64,000 nt of DNA from Leptodactylus fallax. Its lineage: Eukaryota > Chordata > Amphibia > Anura > Leptodactylidae. A program made the translations under genes and the position numbers. The stretch spans positions 357,501-421,500 of the forward strand of contig CAMRHE010000357.1 in NCBI GenBank assembly GCA_947044405.1, read 5' to 3'. Below, piece after piece: positions 45,541-56,234 of this stretch (within the stretch, counting starts at the first letter, position 1; every line of letters begins with the position of its first letter). The notes beneath the pieces are model-generated. The model saw only the letters and a list, made by a program, of their open reading frames with translations. It did no database searches and was not told where the DNA came from.

Positions 45541-45770
45541 TATAGAGGGACTATTATTAATAAGGCTAGGGGAACTATTGTTAAAAAGGAGGGATTATTA
45601 TTAAAGCTAGGGAAACTATTATTTATAAGGGGGCTATTTAGAAGAAGGAACTATTACTTATAAGGAGAAACTATTACTGATAAGGGAGAAATATTATTTA
45701 TAAGAAGGAACTATTATTAGTAAGAGGGATTGATTTTTAAGGGGGGGCTATTATTTATAAGCAGTCAGTG
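45240..45770. repeat. Degenerate tandem repeat of GGAACTATTATTAATAAG type
   Basis: Units of roughly 18-30 bp ('aactattattaataagg', 'ctaggggaactatta', 'tataaggagggctattt') repeat unevenly for about 500 bp. The TA microsatellite sits inside. Confidence 0.8.
45495..45544. repeat. (TA)n microsatellite
   Basis: About 20 TA units with one 'catata' interruption, inside the tandem region of the inner hAT. Confidence 0.95.
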
Positions 45771-45797
45771 ATCAGTATGTGATTTGTCAGGGGCCAA

Positions 45798-45995
45798 CTG
45801 TTCTAGCAGCCTCCGGGTGCTGAGAGCTGCTAGTGGACAGGATGCAGCACCACTACTATTCAAGTAATAGGAGTTGCACAGCACCCCATCCACCATATAG
45901 TGGTGGTACTGGGTAATTGCTTGAATTACTTGAATAGGAGCGGTGCTGCATCCTGTCCACTAGCAGCGTCCGGCACCTGGAAGCTGCTAGAACAG
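45798..45995. repeat. 198-bp inverted repeat inside the inner hAT
   Basis: CTGTTCTAGCAGC at 45798-45810 and its exact complement at 45983-45995 form the outer arms; 'ctagtggacaggatgcagca' pairs with 'ggtgctgcatcctgtccact', and 'attcaagtaat' with 'attacttgaat'. The centre is around 45895. Confidence 0.8.
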
Positions 45996-46983
45996 TTTAT
46001 CTGTGTGGGGTTTGGGTGGCGAACCCCGACATAGCACATACTGATGACCTGTCCTGTGGACAGATTATCAGTATAAAAAAAAAATCAATTTGGGGCCAGA
46101 AAACCCCCTTAATTCATCCGATGTTTATTAGGATTGAAGTATGTGTAGTGCACGACTATTGTCTTTGCACTATGGTGTCTAATAGATGTAGTCACAGTGT
46201 GGAGGTAGTGTACTATCTGGACCTTGTATAGAGGTATTATTAATATCAGTGGTCTTTATATGATGCGTTTTGTCTGGTAATTGCCTGTATAGTGATAATA
46301 ATTCTCCCCAGTATAGCGGTACACACATAGCAGTTTCACAACTATATATATGTTTACACAATTTTTTTTTGTTCTCCCTGTCTCTTAAGACTATATCAAT
46401 GCTGCTGGAAGTTCAGCACTGACTTCTGAAATGACTGAATATGACATTATTGTTAGTATGTCAGCATTTGGGGCCACAATTTTAATTTTGCCCAGGGCCA
46501 CACTTTGTCTAAACTGGCCCTGAGTATATTGCCCCCTTTTTGGCACCTTCCCTGTATATTGTCCTCTTTTTTTGCCCCCACACAGTAAAACATTAAGCCA
46601 TTCCAACAGGAAACAGCCAAGATTTACTACTCACTGAACCCTGCTCCTGTTCAGACCCATCTCCGCTTTAGCTACCAGAGAGCACCGCACACTATGTCCG
46701 ACACTGAACAACAACACGATGCCACATTGTGACGTTGTTCAGCATTGAGACGTAGCATTTTGCACCCCCTGGAGGCAGGCCTGAACAGGAGTGGGTATCA
46801 GTAAATAGTAAAAATAAGTAATAATCCATAATAATCCATTATCCAATAATAATCTACTAGGCAATGGACAATTTGAAAAAAAAAAAGTCATAATGCAGCC
46901 CACTGTTGCAGGGCTCCCTGATCTCTGTGGCCCCATGCAATTGCATGGGTTGTGTTATAGCCAAATCTACTCCTGACAACGGG

Positions 46984-48139
46984 GTCCATTGGATTTTGTA
47001 ATTATCCATGTGATTTTGCAGAAGTGTCTTTTTGATATTGCTACAGTAAAGGGGATGAGTGTTTTACTCTTTAATACTGGTCTAAAAACAAACTGATCCA
47101 AACAGTTGATGACTGCAGCCCGTGACCATGGCATAATCAAAGAGAATTATTGAAAGAAAATGTTCTGCTACATTTATAAACCTTAACCTCCTAAAGTTCT
47201 ATGCTCAGTAATGGATATACTCAGCATGTTGATTGCTCTGACACTTGAACAGGGGCAGGAGCCTTGGCTGACACACATAGCCAAGTTCCAGTTGTAACTG
47301 CTGGGGACAGATAGCTCTGATCCATGGTAGTTTGACACTTTATATGCCATGTTCAATGGTGACCTGAGATGTAAAATAGTTAAACAAAGGCAAAGGGTTC
47401 CTTCTTCCAGCCCCTCAACTCCACTGCGATTATGGGGTGCCAGGGGGGATTCCATGGCAGCCAGAGGCTGGGTCTAATAGACTGGATATCAGCGTAAAAT
47501 TGACATGTTGTATTATCGTGGAATCTTAAGATAGTGGGAATCAAGGATGCAGCACATCAATGAAGTTATTTAAATAAGTAAGTACTATCAAGCAAGTAAA
47601 AGACAATAAACAAGAATATAAGCACAGTCATAAGCCTGGCTAGCTGACACCCCAAGATATACAGGCAAATCACAGATGATGGGAACCAAGCAGACATCTG
47701 AAATGAATGGTTTGGCAAGTATAGCATAACCAAATGTTTTATAGTTTTTCACCAAGCCCCCATTTTTAATGTATATAAATTTACAGAAGCCTGTTTGTCA
47801 CTAGTTTGGAATTTGACCTTATACCTTTTGTAACAGACAATACCAAGCACAGCTAACATAAGAGCTAGATTGAAGTGGAGAACCATCAAGAAGTAGTTTT
47901 AACCCTTTACAATACACATGAAATATACACCTTGAAATACAGATATATTGCAGAGTATTATACAAGTGATCAAGTGGGCGCATGTTCAAGTTCCCTAGTA
48001 AGGATAAATGGGAAAAAAAATATTTAAATAACATATTAAAAATATTTTGAAAAATAAAAAAAAATAAAAAAAATCACAAAAAACTTAGCAATACAATTCT
48101 AAGCAAATGTATTAAAAATATTGACCACACAGTGACCGA
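46984..48139. other. No recognisable feature
   Basis: About 1.1 kb, unique-looking, ending in A-rich sequence near 48050-48080. Confidence 0.4.
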
Positions 48140-48665
48140 TGTAAAAAATATAAATAAAAGATAAATATACCCCAAAAGTGTACGGATAAAAACTACAGTT
48201 CCTCCCGCAAAAAGTATGCTCCTAACCAATCAATCAATTAAAAAGTGAAAAAGTTATGACTTTTTGAATTTGGCGAAGCAAAACCACAATATTTATTTTA
48301 AAAAAGTGATTTTATTGTGCAAAAGTAGTAAAAAGTAAAAGCAACTTTATAAATTGAGCATCGCTGTAATACTACTGACAGAATAAAGTTAATGTGTCAT
48401 TTACACCACAGGGCAAACAATGAAAAACACAAATACAAAAAAATCACTCACAAAACTGAAGTATTACAATTATTTTCTATTCCTCCTCCTTTCCCCCCAA
48501 AAAAGTTTTTCTATGCATTATATTTACTCCAAAATGGTTCCATTAAAAATACAACTTGTCTCAGCAAAATCAAGCCATCACTGGATGACCCATTGATTCA
48601 AAAAATAAAAAAAGTTATGGCTTTTGGAAGACAGATATAAAAAAGTCCATAATTTTGATGAGGTC
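48140..48665 (-). repeat. Family A, reverse copy
   Basis: 'aaactacagttcctcccgc', 'gttatgactttttgaatttg', 'ttattgtgcaaaagtagtaa', 'gcatcgctgtaatactactg', 'ccaaaatggttccattaaa' and 'agttatggcttttggaagac' follow each other in the family A reverse order; part of the series appears twice, so two copies may be joined. Confidence 0.65.
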
Positions 48666-49140
48666 ATTGAGGGGTTAATATCATTTTGATAAACTGGAGA
48701 AACACGGAACATATTTTAGTTCCAATAATACAGAAAATGCTTAGCTATTTGTTATACATTTGTGTGTTTGTCCTTGTTTTTCTATTAATTATTGTGACAT
48801 AAAGCAGCTTAATAGACTAGTGTGGATTTTTGACTTCTCAGAAAGAGATGTCACATTCTATCTGGTTATCAGCACCTAACCAGCTGCAACCTTCACACTA
48901 TATTTCATTTTGTTAAGCTTACTAGGAACAACAATTCCTGTGAGAGCACACTGCAGGTTTTTTTCTTTTTTTCTAGTTTTGTTTCAGGTAAAGGTGAGGC
49001 TCTGGTAAATCTATGATCATGGAAAAGACAAAAACATATACCACAAGGGAAACATTTTTTCCATATACTGACTATAAGAGGTCAAAATAATTTTCTGTTT
49101 ATTTCAAGGCTGCAAAATGTGAAATCTTCTCTACAGCCAT
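48666..49140. other. No recognisable feature
   Basis: AT-rich unique-looking sequence. Confidence 0.4.
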
Positions 49141-49144
49141 AAAC

Positions 49145-49961
49145 CAGGGTGGGCCATAAGTATAGATGCACCCGGATAAAATGGAAGTGGTTGCTGATAT
49201 CACCTTACCGTTTGTTACATATTAGTACATGGGAGGGGGGAAACATTTGAGGCCGGGTGACGCCCATGGTGGCCATATGCAAAGCCACCATTTTGGATTC
49301 AACTTTTTTGAGAATGGAGATATTGACACGTTTCTTATTGTTACAGCCATTGACATGTCACAGAGGTTCGGACAGACATTGTGTTGATGTCTGGTGAATG
49401 CAGTACCCGGGTCATTGCAGCACACTTCAATGCAAGAAACCCTACGAGACCACCCATCTCCTATGCCACAGTTAGCAAACTGCTCGCCAAATTTCGTGCA
49501 ACTGGTTTGGTGTTCGATAAGCCCAAATCTGGATGTATGAAAACTGTCACCAATGACGAAACATCAGTGGCTGTCCTGGCAGCATTTACCAAGAGCCCAC
49601 CGCGTAGCACTCGACGTATGTCCCTGGAGTGTGGCATCAGTCAAACGTCCATTCAACGGATACTGGCTACACACAGATGGCACCCTTACAAGATCCAGCT
49701 GCTACAACATCTCATCTTCGGTGAGCACACCATTGTTTTTCTTGTGCAATTCTCCATGTGTTTGATGTGTCACATGACCCCCTTCCCATTGAAAAAAGTA
49801 AAGTTGAATCCAAAATGGTGGTTTTGTAGATGGCCACCATGGGTGGCACCCGACCTAAAATGTTTCCCCCCTCCCATGTACTAATATGCCACAAACGGTA
49901 AGGTGATATCAGCAACCACTTCCATTTTATCTGGGTGTATCCATACTTAGGGCCCACCCTG
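49145..49961 (+). mobile_element. Mariner-type element with long inverted repeats, internally deleted
   Basis: Inverted repeats of about 160 bp (49145-49306 and 49801-49961) start CAGGGTGGGCC and share blocks such as 'tgatatcaccttaccgttt', 'catgggaggggggaaac' and 'ccaccattttggattcaac'. TA follows the right end (49962-49963); the left TA has mutated to AC. Between the repeats lies only the N-terminal part of a transposase gene. The length of the repeats and the transposase type place it in the IS630-Tc1-mariner superfamily. Confidence 0.8.
49354..49713 (+). pseudogene. Transposase N-terminal fragment, IS630-Tc1-mariner
   Basis: The frame encodes ECSTRVIAAHFNARNP, then SYATVSKLLAKFRATGLVFD, KPKSG, and RRMSLECGISQTSIQRIL followed by HPYKIQLLQ. 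This is two helix-turn-helix units joined by a basic 'KPKSG' linker, as in the DNA-binding half of such transposases. After LLQHL (about 49713) the frame runs into unrelated codons and the right inverted repeat, ending at 49884; the catalytic DDE/D half is missing. No ATG opens the gene in a usual place: the nearest in-frame ATG is at 49387, inside the conserved block, while similarity extends back to about 49354. The reading frame itself is undamaged, which suggests loss by one deletion. Confidence 0.8.
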
Positions 49962-50008
49962 TAGTATGAACTAAGTGCATATATCAATATAATCACATTG
50001 TGTATTAA

Positions 50009-50804
50009 AGGGGTTGTCCAGGATAAAGAGAAATCCCTACACTAATCTAAACACCCTCCCCCCTCCTATTTTCTAAATAACATAATTAATCAAAAATATA
50101 TATTTACCCATATCCCTGGGGCGGTCATGTGACCACCCAAGGGACATTTGCTGGTTATTCAGTGACGATCCATTTCCCTGTTTCTGGAAACGGAACGTCA
50201 CTACTACCTCCCCCCCCCCATCCACTCCATCATACTTACCTTCCACGCTTCTTCCTGTAGGACAGCTGCTCCCTCTTGTCTGACTGCTGGCGCTTGCTAT
50301 TGTATCAACGCTGCTCTGTGCTCTGCTGCTGATAATCCACCTCTACTGCGCAACTCCGATGTTTAGAGGTGGATCGTTGCTGCAGAGCACAGAGCAGCTC
50401 TGGGAATGTAGCGCGCACCGGCTTTCAGAAAAGAAGGATGGGCCGTCCCTTAGGAAGAAGCCTGGAAGTTAGGAGAGTTAAGTATATAGTGGGGTCGGGG
50501 GTTGGGCTGAGTAGGTTGGGAAGAGCTAGTAGTGGGAGGGATAGCTAGAGAGACAGGGAGGGGGTGTATAACAGGGAGGGAGAGAGTAGGGAGAGAGGAA
50601 GGGGGGAGTGAGGTGAGGAGTTAGTGTGGAAGTTACATAGCAGGAAGCTGAACCATGTAAACAAATGCAGAAGATACCAGGAGCTCCCAGAGACACCCAG
50701 CAATCCCTCAAAACACTGTTAAAGGTATATGGGTGCATTTATTAATCCATTAATAGCACTAACAGACCTTTTTTAAACAAACATTTTTTACCCGGAAAAC
50801 CCCT
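50009..50804. mobile_element. TTAA element, 796 bp
   Basis: Termini AGGGGTTGTCC and GGAAAACCCCT lie inside TTAA on both sides (50005-50008 and 50805-50808). A central palindrome pairs 'ctgctctgtgctctgctgc' (about 50310) with 'gctgcagagcacagagcag' (about 50380), and 'atccacctcta' with 'tagaggtggat'. The right part is A/G-rich ('gggagggagagag'). A C run (50211-50218) occurs. No transposase. Confidence 0.75.
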
Positions 50805-50808
50805 TTAA

Positions 50809-51239
50809 GTAACCTTTACAAATTATAGCTACACAGACAGACACAAAAAGCTGATTAAAAACAAATAAAATGCACAAAAAAGTGCAGAAACCATTATCCT
50901 GGCTCTTGATAAAGACCAATGTTTCCCCACTTGGACATATAGAAAATAGCAAGTAAACAAAGTAAAGAAATTGTACTAATTGTGAAAGTGTGACACACCA
51001 CAAAAATAAACCTAACATAGTGTAAATACTGCTGTATCAATGAAGCTAAACAGTTCAAAAATGGAACAATATAAAGCAAGTCAGTTTTGCAAAGACCATG
51101 TGGGAAGAAGAAGCCTCAAATGTATTACCTATATTGCAATAGTCAGTTGTGTGTTGAGTGGAACCAGAAAGTAGAGATGAATGGGGGACCTAGGCATCAT
51201 TGAAACACGAGTCATGGGGGATGGGTGACCAAAGTATTG
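50809..51239. other. No recognisable feature
   Basis: AT-rich unique-looking sequence. Confidence 0.4.
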
Positions 51240-51640
51240 CATTTTATAGAAACCCTCTTTAAAGCCATACATAGGAGATTTCCAGGCTAAAAATATTGAA
51301 GACCTATTCTAATGATCATCAATACCAAATTGGTGGGGCTCAGGCGCCTAATCCCCCCCACCAATTAGCTGTTCTCAGCAGCTGGTACACAAAGAATGAA
51401 GCTAGAAGAAGACACCTCTGCTCTGTGTAGTAGCTAGACCTTGTACTGCAGATCAGCTCCCTTTCATTTGAATGGGATCTAAGCTGCAGTGACTCAGATC
51501 TGTCACTATATAGAGAACAGAGCTGTATGCTCCCTGTTCCATTTTCTGTGGGATCTATAGGGGTGGTGGGTGTCAATCCCCCACAGATCTGATATTCTTT
51601 AGGATAGGTTGTCACTATTTTAGCCTGGAAAACTTCCTAA
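51240..51640. repeat. Dispersed repeat of the TTAA-related group
   Basis: Inverted ends 'atttccaggctaaaa' and 'ttttagcctggaaaac' flank 400 bp that include 'aattggtggggctcagg', 'ttagctgttctcagcagc' and 'catttgaatgggatctaagc'. TTTAAA precedes the left side, but the right side has TAAGG, so a target duplication is not certain. Confidence 0.55.
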
Positions 51641-51740
51641 GGCTAAGGCCCCACGTAAAAAGCTGCAGCTATAAAGCAATGCGGGAAAAACCGCAGCGAA
51701 AATGCATTGTGGTTTTTCCCACAACGCTTTTCACAGAAAG
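51641..51740. repeat. Family D left end
   Basis: 'ggctaaggccccacgtaaa' and 'gggaaaaaccgcagcg' open a copy that stops near 51740. Confidence 0.6.
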
Positions 51741-51889
51741 TCAGCAGAGTGTTAAACACTACAAACTGCAATATATTGCTTCATATATCTTGGTCTGTTT
51801 GCCAGATACAGGTAAATTTCTCTCCTCATTGTTTACAGCTGGTTGCCCAGATTACAGTCCTGCTCTCAAGTCAGAATGGTGACTCCTGG
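51741..51889. other. Short unassigned stretch
   Basis: No feature recognised. Confidence 0.3.
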
Positions 51890-52654
51890 CAGGGGCGCAC
51901 CTCTAATGAGGCAAAGTGGGGCTGGTTTAAAAAAAAAAAAAAAAAAAAAAGAAAAGCTGAGCGAGACCTGTCCTGGGCTGGTTTAAAAGACGTCTGCTTC
52001 TCAGTGCAGGTGGCGATGCTATGACATCATCACGACGCCTGCCCTGAGACAAAGACGTACTATGCGTGAGTCAAGAAGAGGGAGGCGGCGGCCCCATCAA
52101 GGGATCGCAGGTAGGTGAGGATAACTTTTTTTTTTTTTTTAATAGGCTGTTACCTGCTGAGTAACCCCAGCAGGTAACGGGCCCTATTTACTTACCTATC
52201 CCCGCTGCTGCTCATGGCCACCTCTGCTTCCCCTTCTGCCATGGGAGGCAGAATGGGAAAAGGATGCGGCAATGAGTAGGAGTGGGGATTGGTAAGTGAG
52301 GCCACAGGCCCGTGAACCCCAACAAATACTACTATTATTATACTCGGGGGTCTTTTCAGACCCCAGAGTATAATGATCGGAGGCCCAGGGGAGGTGACAA
52401 ACATAAAAACCAGTGTTATTCACCTTTCCTGCAATCTGGTGTGACTCCCAGCAGTCTTCGGGCCTCTTTGGTGACGCCCCAGACATCACATGGGCCAAGC
52501 CGGCGTCATTATGCGTCGTGACGCCGACCTGGCCCACGTGACGCCTGTTTCGACATTGAAGAGGGCCGAAAGCAGCTGGGAGTGAGCCAGAGCCCCAGAT
52601 AGGTGAGTAACAGTGGTTTTTATGTTTGTCACCTCCCTGGATCTCCCAGGGGCC

Positions 52655-52860
52655 ACTTGTGAGGCATATTATCATGTGCAGGGGCCACTGTAGGGCATAA
52701 TGCCTTGTGCAGGGGTCGCTGTGGGGCATAATACCATGTGCAGGGGCCGCTGTGGGGCATAATACTGTGTGCAGGGGTCGCTGTGGGCCATAATACCGTG
52801 TGCAGGAGCCGCTGTGGGCCATAATAGTGTGTATAAATGGGGTGTTATACTGTGTGGGGG
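52655..52860 (+). repeat. Minisatellite, 30-bp unit, about 6 copies
   Basis: Units of GGGGC(C/T)GCTGTGGGGC plus ATAATACCATGTGCA. They are more diverged than in the 30700 array. Confidence 0.85.
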
Positions 52861-52909
52861 CCAGGAAAGGGGGTGCTATGCTGTGGGGGTGGTCTTTGCT
52901 ACTTATGTC

Positions 52910-53084
52910 CCTGATAAGGGGTCATTAGGAACAGGCATTTTATATAAGGGGGCTTTAAGAACTTAAGAGGTGTTATTTATGTAAGGGCATTATTAATACA
53001 AGGGTTATTTATATAAGGGGCCATTATATAAGGGGCTACTTCCTATCTGTCTGTCTGCTATTAATGTAATGCCTCTCACCTTGG
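52910..53084. repeat. Loose tandem units of AAGGGGGCATTATTTATAT type
   Basis: Imperfect units ('ataagggggctttaagaa', 'taagggcattattaata', 'tatataaggggccatt') run here and again at 53215-53370, split by the LINE tail. Confidence 0.65.
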
Positions 53085-53196
53085 AACATTCCTGTACATG
53101 TTGTATTTGTATTTGTATCTGCTTATCTTATCTTTGCTGCTGTAACACACTGAATTTCCCCACTGTGGGACTATTAAAGGACTATTATTATTATTA
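53085..53196 (+). mobile_element. L2-type LINE 3' tail
   Basis: 'tgctgctgtaacacactgaa', 'ttccccactgtgggac' and 'tattaaaggactattatta' are the closing phrases of a LINE 3' end common in fish and amphibians, with a short (ATT)n tail. It is 5' truncated to about 110 bp and splits the tandem units on either side. Confidence 0.7.
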
Positions 53197-53384
53197 GGGA
53201 GCGTTATATATATATATCAGGGGGTGGTCATTTATAAAGCGTTCATTAAGAGACATCAATTATATAAAGGGTTATTTGGGGACATTATGAATAGAAGGGG
53301 GCATCATTTATATAAAGGGTCATTAGGGGAGCATTATTTATGTCAGGGGGATCAGGGACATAATATAAGGAGGCAATTAATTAA

Positions 53385-53695
53385 AGGGCTTGTCCAAGAT
53401 AACCACTTTTTTAATATGAGACCGGGGAAAGTGATAAAAAAAAACCAAAAAAAAAAAAACCTACTAACCTGTCCCTTGTGCTCCGATGTCTTCCACCGCA
53501 GTCTGGTTCTGCTGCTCCGATGTTTTCTTCTGGCGGAAGTCCCCACCGCACATGACCGCTGAGGTCACTGACATGGGACGTCACAGTGCTGTGGGTACTT
53601 CTGCTAGAAGAAATCACCAAAGCAGCAGGACTGGAATGCGCTGGACAACCTTCCCCAGCCTCATATTAAAAACGTGGTTATCCTGGACAACCCCT
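53385..53695. mobile_element. TTAA foldback MITE, 311 bp, nested in hAT
   Basis: Termini AGGGCTTGTCCAAGATAACC and GGTTATCCTGGACAACCCCT are inverted, with TTAA at 53381-53384 and 53696-53699. Arms extend inward: 'tggttctgctgctccgatg' (about 53503) faces 'accaaagcagcagg' (about 53617), and 'tcttctggcggaagt' faces 'acttctgctagaaga'. No coding frame. Confidence 0.8.
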
Positions 53696-54707
53696 TTAAG
53701 GTGGCACTTGGGCTTTAATAAAGGGACTTTTCAGCTCAATTTTATTGATGATTTATCCTTAGAATGGATCAATACATCAATAAGAGATCAGTGTACCTCT
53801 TCCCTGATCAGCTGTATGGAGGGGCTATAGTGACCGTGTGATGTAATTACAGTCCTGTCACATAGACGTGTATAGGACAAGGCTGTAGTTACATTACATG
53901 GCCACTATGAGATGAATGACACTACGAAAACAGAGAAGGGGTCACAGCGCTTACACAGATACCACGGTTCATTCAAACAGCTGATCAGTGGGGGTCCAGG
54001 GTTTTTGAGCCCCACTGGTTATTTTAATAATGACCTGGAAAACTTTTTAATTAGGATACCCATGGGGCATTATTAATAAGGGGCACTATTTATACAGGGT
54101 ACACACGGACATTATTAATATAAAGATGCACTTGGAAGTATTATTCATTATGGGGGGTTATATCAATTGATGCTGTCCAAAAATAATTTTAAATAGCAAT
54201 TGTTCTGTAATATATGGACCCACTAAATAACCTATCTCTTATATATATAAAAATGAGTTCCTGTCTGTCTGTCTGTCTGTTCTTTATGCGCGACCAAACG
54301 ACTGGACCGATCCTCACCAAATTTGGCACACATGTACATCAGGTGTCCGGGAATATTATAGACTGGGTCTCAGCTCTCTTGGACCTACCGTTCCTGAGGT
54401 ACAGTATTCCCAAAAAATGACCAGCATTAGTCAATACAAGCCTGAAAGTCTTTCACTCATATTCCAACTGCCATACACACGTTCACATGCCCCTTATCAG
54501 CCAATAACAGCTCGCAGGCGCTTACTCTCCTCAGGCACACAGGTTTCCATAGCAACCAAGCTATGTATAACCTGTATTAGTGAATAGCAGTTCACAGGAC
54601 CTTAAATATTCAGTCATATCACGTGTATCAGCCAATATAAGTTCACATTTAATTTACCAGGTTTCCATAACAACACAGCCATAAATAGACTGTACCTATA
54701 CTGGACT

Positions 54708-55275
54708 CAGTGACGTAACTAGCAATGGCAGGGTCCCAGGGCGAACATTTGACATGAGACCCCCCGGCAACCCCCCCCACGCACAAACTGCATTTCTGCA
54801 CACACTATTATGCCCCATAGTGGCCCCTGCACACAGTATTATGCCCCATAGTGGCCCCTGCACACAGTATCATAGTGGCTCCTTCATATAGTATTATGCG
54901 CACTTCCCGCTACTTCTTCAATGTTGGACCAGATGTCACGTGAGCCAGGCATGTATCGCAACGCATAATGACGTCGGACTGGCCCACCGACATCTGGGAC
55001 GCCACCAAGGAGGCCCGAAGCCTGCTGAAAAGACCCCAGAGTATAATGATAGCAGTGTTTGTGGGGTTCACGGCCCACAGGCCTTACTTACCAATCCCCG
55101 CTCCTGCTCACAGCTGCCTCTGCAGAAGGTGAAGTACAGGCGGCCGTGAGCAGGAGTGGAGATCAGTAAGTAAATAGGGCCCGTTACCTGCTGGTGTTAA
55201 AAAAAAAAAAAAAAACATCAGAGGCCCGCCGGGACCCTAATGTCTACCACTGCTAAACCGGTATTTACGCCACTG
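54708..55275 (-). mobile_element. hAT of the minisatellite family inserted in the Helitron
   Basis: Left terminus CAGTGACGTAACTAGC; right terminus reverse-complements to CAGTGGCGTAAATACC. A perfect 8-bp duplication, ACTGGACT, lies at 54700-54707 and 55276-55283. It contains three or four units of the array (54795-54895), a hairpin half at 55019-55050 and 'gttacctgctggtgtt' near its right end. The repeated Helitron block at 55922-55929 shows the uninterrupted site as ACTAGACT, confirming the borders. It is the smallest and best-bordered member of the family here. Confidence 0.95.
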
Positions 55276-55335
55276 ACTGGACTGCCATACTGGATTTCAG
55301 CATTCTTATAAATTGAAACGTTTTTTAAACTACTC

Positions 55336-55530
55336 ATGTCCCTTGCAGCAAAACGCATGGCTGCTGCTCGAGCTAATGAAAACTCTCAGCAGACCCAAGC
55401 CTGTCTCCAATCTGATAAGGTATGTTACAGACAACAGCGAGCTGCTGAAACTCCCCAGCAGACCCAAGCCCGTCTCCAATCTGAGAAAGCATTGTCAGCC
55501 ACATGCACACAGCTGCATTCCAGGTTTCAA
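55336..55530 (+). pseudogene. Helitron N-terminal coding remnant
   Basis: The frame gives two tandem units of about 23 residues: MAAARANENSQQTQACLQSD and QQRAAETPQQTQARLQSEK. Autonomous Helitrons encode tandem 'RAAETPQQRQARLQ...R' units ahead of the Rep/helicase domains, and the match is close. Neither the Rep HUH motif nor helicase motifs follow; a stop ends the frame at about 55533. It shows that this non-autonomous element derives from an autonomous copy by deletion and not from end capture alone. Confidence 0.7.
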
Positions 55531-56029
55531 TAACAACCCTACCATTTTTCTTCACTGCTGTAGGTCAGCTTTAAAGGGGCAGGGCGCTGTGGATGACACT
55601 GTTACACAAGGTCACATACACACAGCTTTACTCCAGGTTTTCCATAACAACCGATCGCAGGTTTTTCACTGATATCCAAACTGAGATGCACATGATCACA
55701 TGACACTTATGGACCAATGGAAAATCGCAGGTTCAGTCTTGACATACACACAGCTTTACACCAGGTTTCCATAGCAACCAAGCTACTTATGTCCTGTATG
55801 AGTCAATAGCAGTTCGCAGGTCCTTAAATATTCAGTCATATGACGTGTATTAGCCAATGTAAGTTCACATTTCATTTACCAGGTTTCCATAGCAACACAG
55901 CCATAAATAGACTATACCTATACTAGACTGCCATACTGGATGTCAAGTGCAAAACTGGCCAATTCTTATGGGGTCACTACACAAACAAAAAATGAAATAT
56001 ACCCGTGAGAAGCTGGGTCCTTCCTCTAG

Positions 56030-56234
56030 TACCATATATATGCATATATGTGTAAAGAATTGATGGGGGTAGAATATGATTCTACACAATGGGAAACAAA
56101 GGAAAAATTGGAGGTCCAAGATGTAAATGCATAATCAGAGATATATGACAATGTTAGAAATATATATTCTCATCAGAGAAAGCAAGCAAATGAAAGGATT
56201 TCATTTATTCCACCATGTTGTAATGACTTGAAAC
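56030..56234. other. Short unassigned stretch
   Basis: Host flank of the Helitron; AT-rich, no feature. Confidence 0.35.

Larger units (their letters stand above)
45085..46522. mobile_element. Inner hAT element nested in the outer hAT
   Basis: Left terminus CAGGGCCGGCATTAGG and right terminus, reverse-complemented, CAGGGCCAGTTTAGAC are hAT-like. The duplication is AGTATACT (45077-45084) against AGTATATT (46523-46530), seven of eight bases. It contains a degenerate tandem region, a TA microsatellite and a 198-bp inverted repeat. Confidence 0.8.
44733..46975. mobile_element. Outer hAT element, split by a second hAT
   Basis: Left terminus CATGGGCGGACTTGTCATT and right terminus, reverse-complemented, CAGGAGTAGATTTGGCTAT share the same pattern. 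Flanks ACCATGGG (44725-44732) and ACAACGGG (46976-46983) agree at six of eight bases. A loose array of 'acagtataacatccctttt' units runs at 44940-45075 and resumes after the nested element as 'gtatattgcccccttttt', showing that the inner hAT landed inside that array. No transposase frame. Confidence 0.65.
51890..54163 (+). mobile_element. Composite hAT, truncated partner of 13272-15817
   Basis: Starts CAGGGGCGCACCTCTAATG, the outer end of the 13272-15817 element read on the other strand, and follows the same order: 'gtcctgggctggttta', GACGTC repeats, 'gttacctgctgagtaac', hairpin at 52335-52378, GC-rich part, minisatellite, 'gtgacctgg'-type text and 'acacacggacattatt' (54105). It stops matching after the segment 'ggggggttatatca' near 54163, so the far terminus is lost and no 8-bp duplication can be checked. 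A LINE tail (53085-53196) and a TTAA MITE (53385-53695) have inserted. Confidence 0.75.
54235..56029 (+). mobile_element. Helitron, non-autonomous, with nested hAT
   Basis: The left end reads TCTCTTATATATATAAAAAT directly after an A, then (CTGT)n and 'gaccaaacgactggaccgat' and 'caccaaatttggcacaca', a sequence usual at Helitron 5' ends. The right end has ACCCG...CTGGGT (56001-56018), a short hairpin, then CTAG at 56026-56029 followed by T. TC start, CTRR end, subterminal hairpin and insertion between A and T are Helitron hallmarks. Removing the hAT insertion and its extra 8 bp leaves about 1.2 kb. A block around 54540-54707 is repeated at 55762-55929. Rolling-circle replication proteins are absent except for a fragment at 55336. 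Confidence 0.85.

Noticed and set aside
51924..51950. A run as a processed pseudogene or LINE poly(A) tail
   Set aside because: It lies in the subterminal part of a hAT where the sister copy at 15690-15711 has the same run as T; no retrocopy precedes it.
52196..52822. 208-codon minus-strand open frame, the longest in the window
   Set aside because: It spans the hairpin, GC-rich part and minisatellite of a hAT copy; related copies break the frame. No domain is recognisable.
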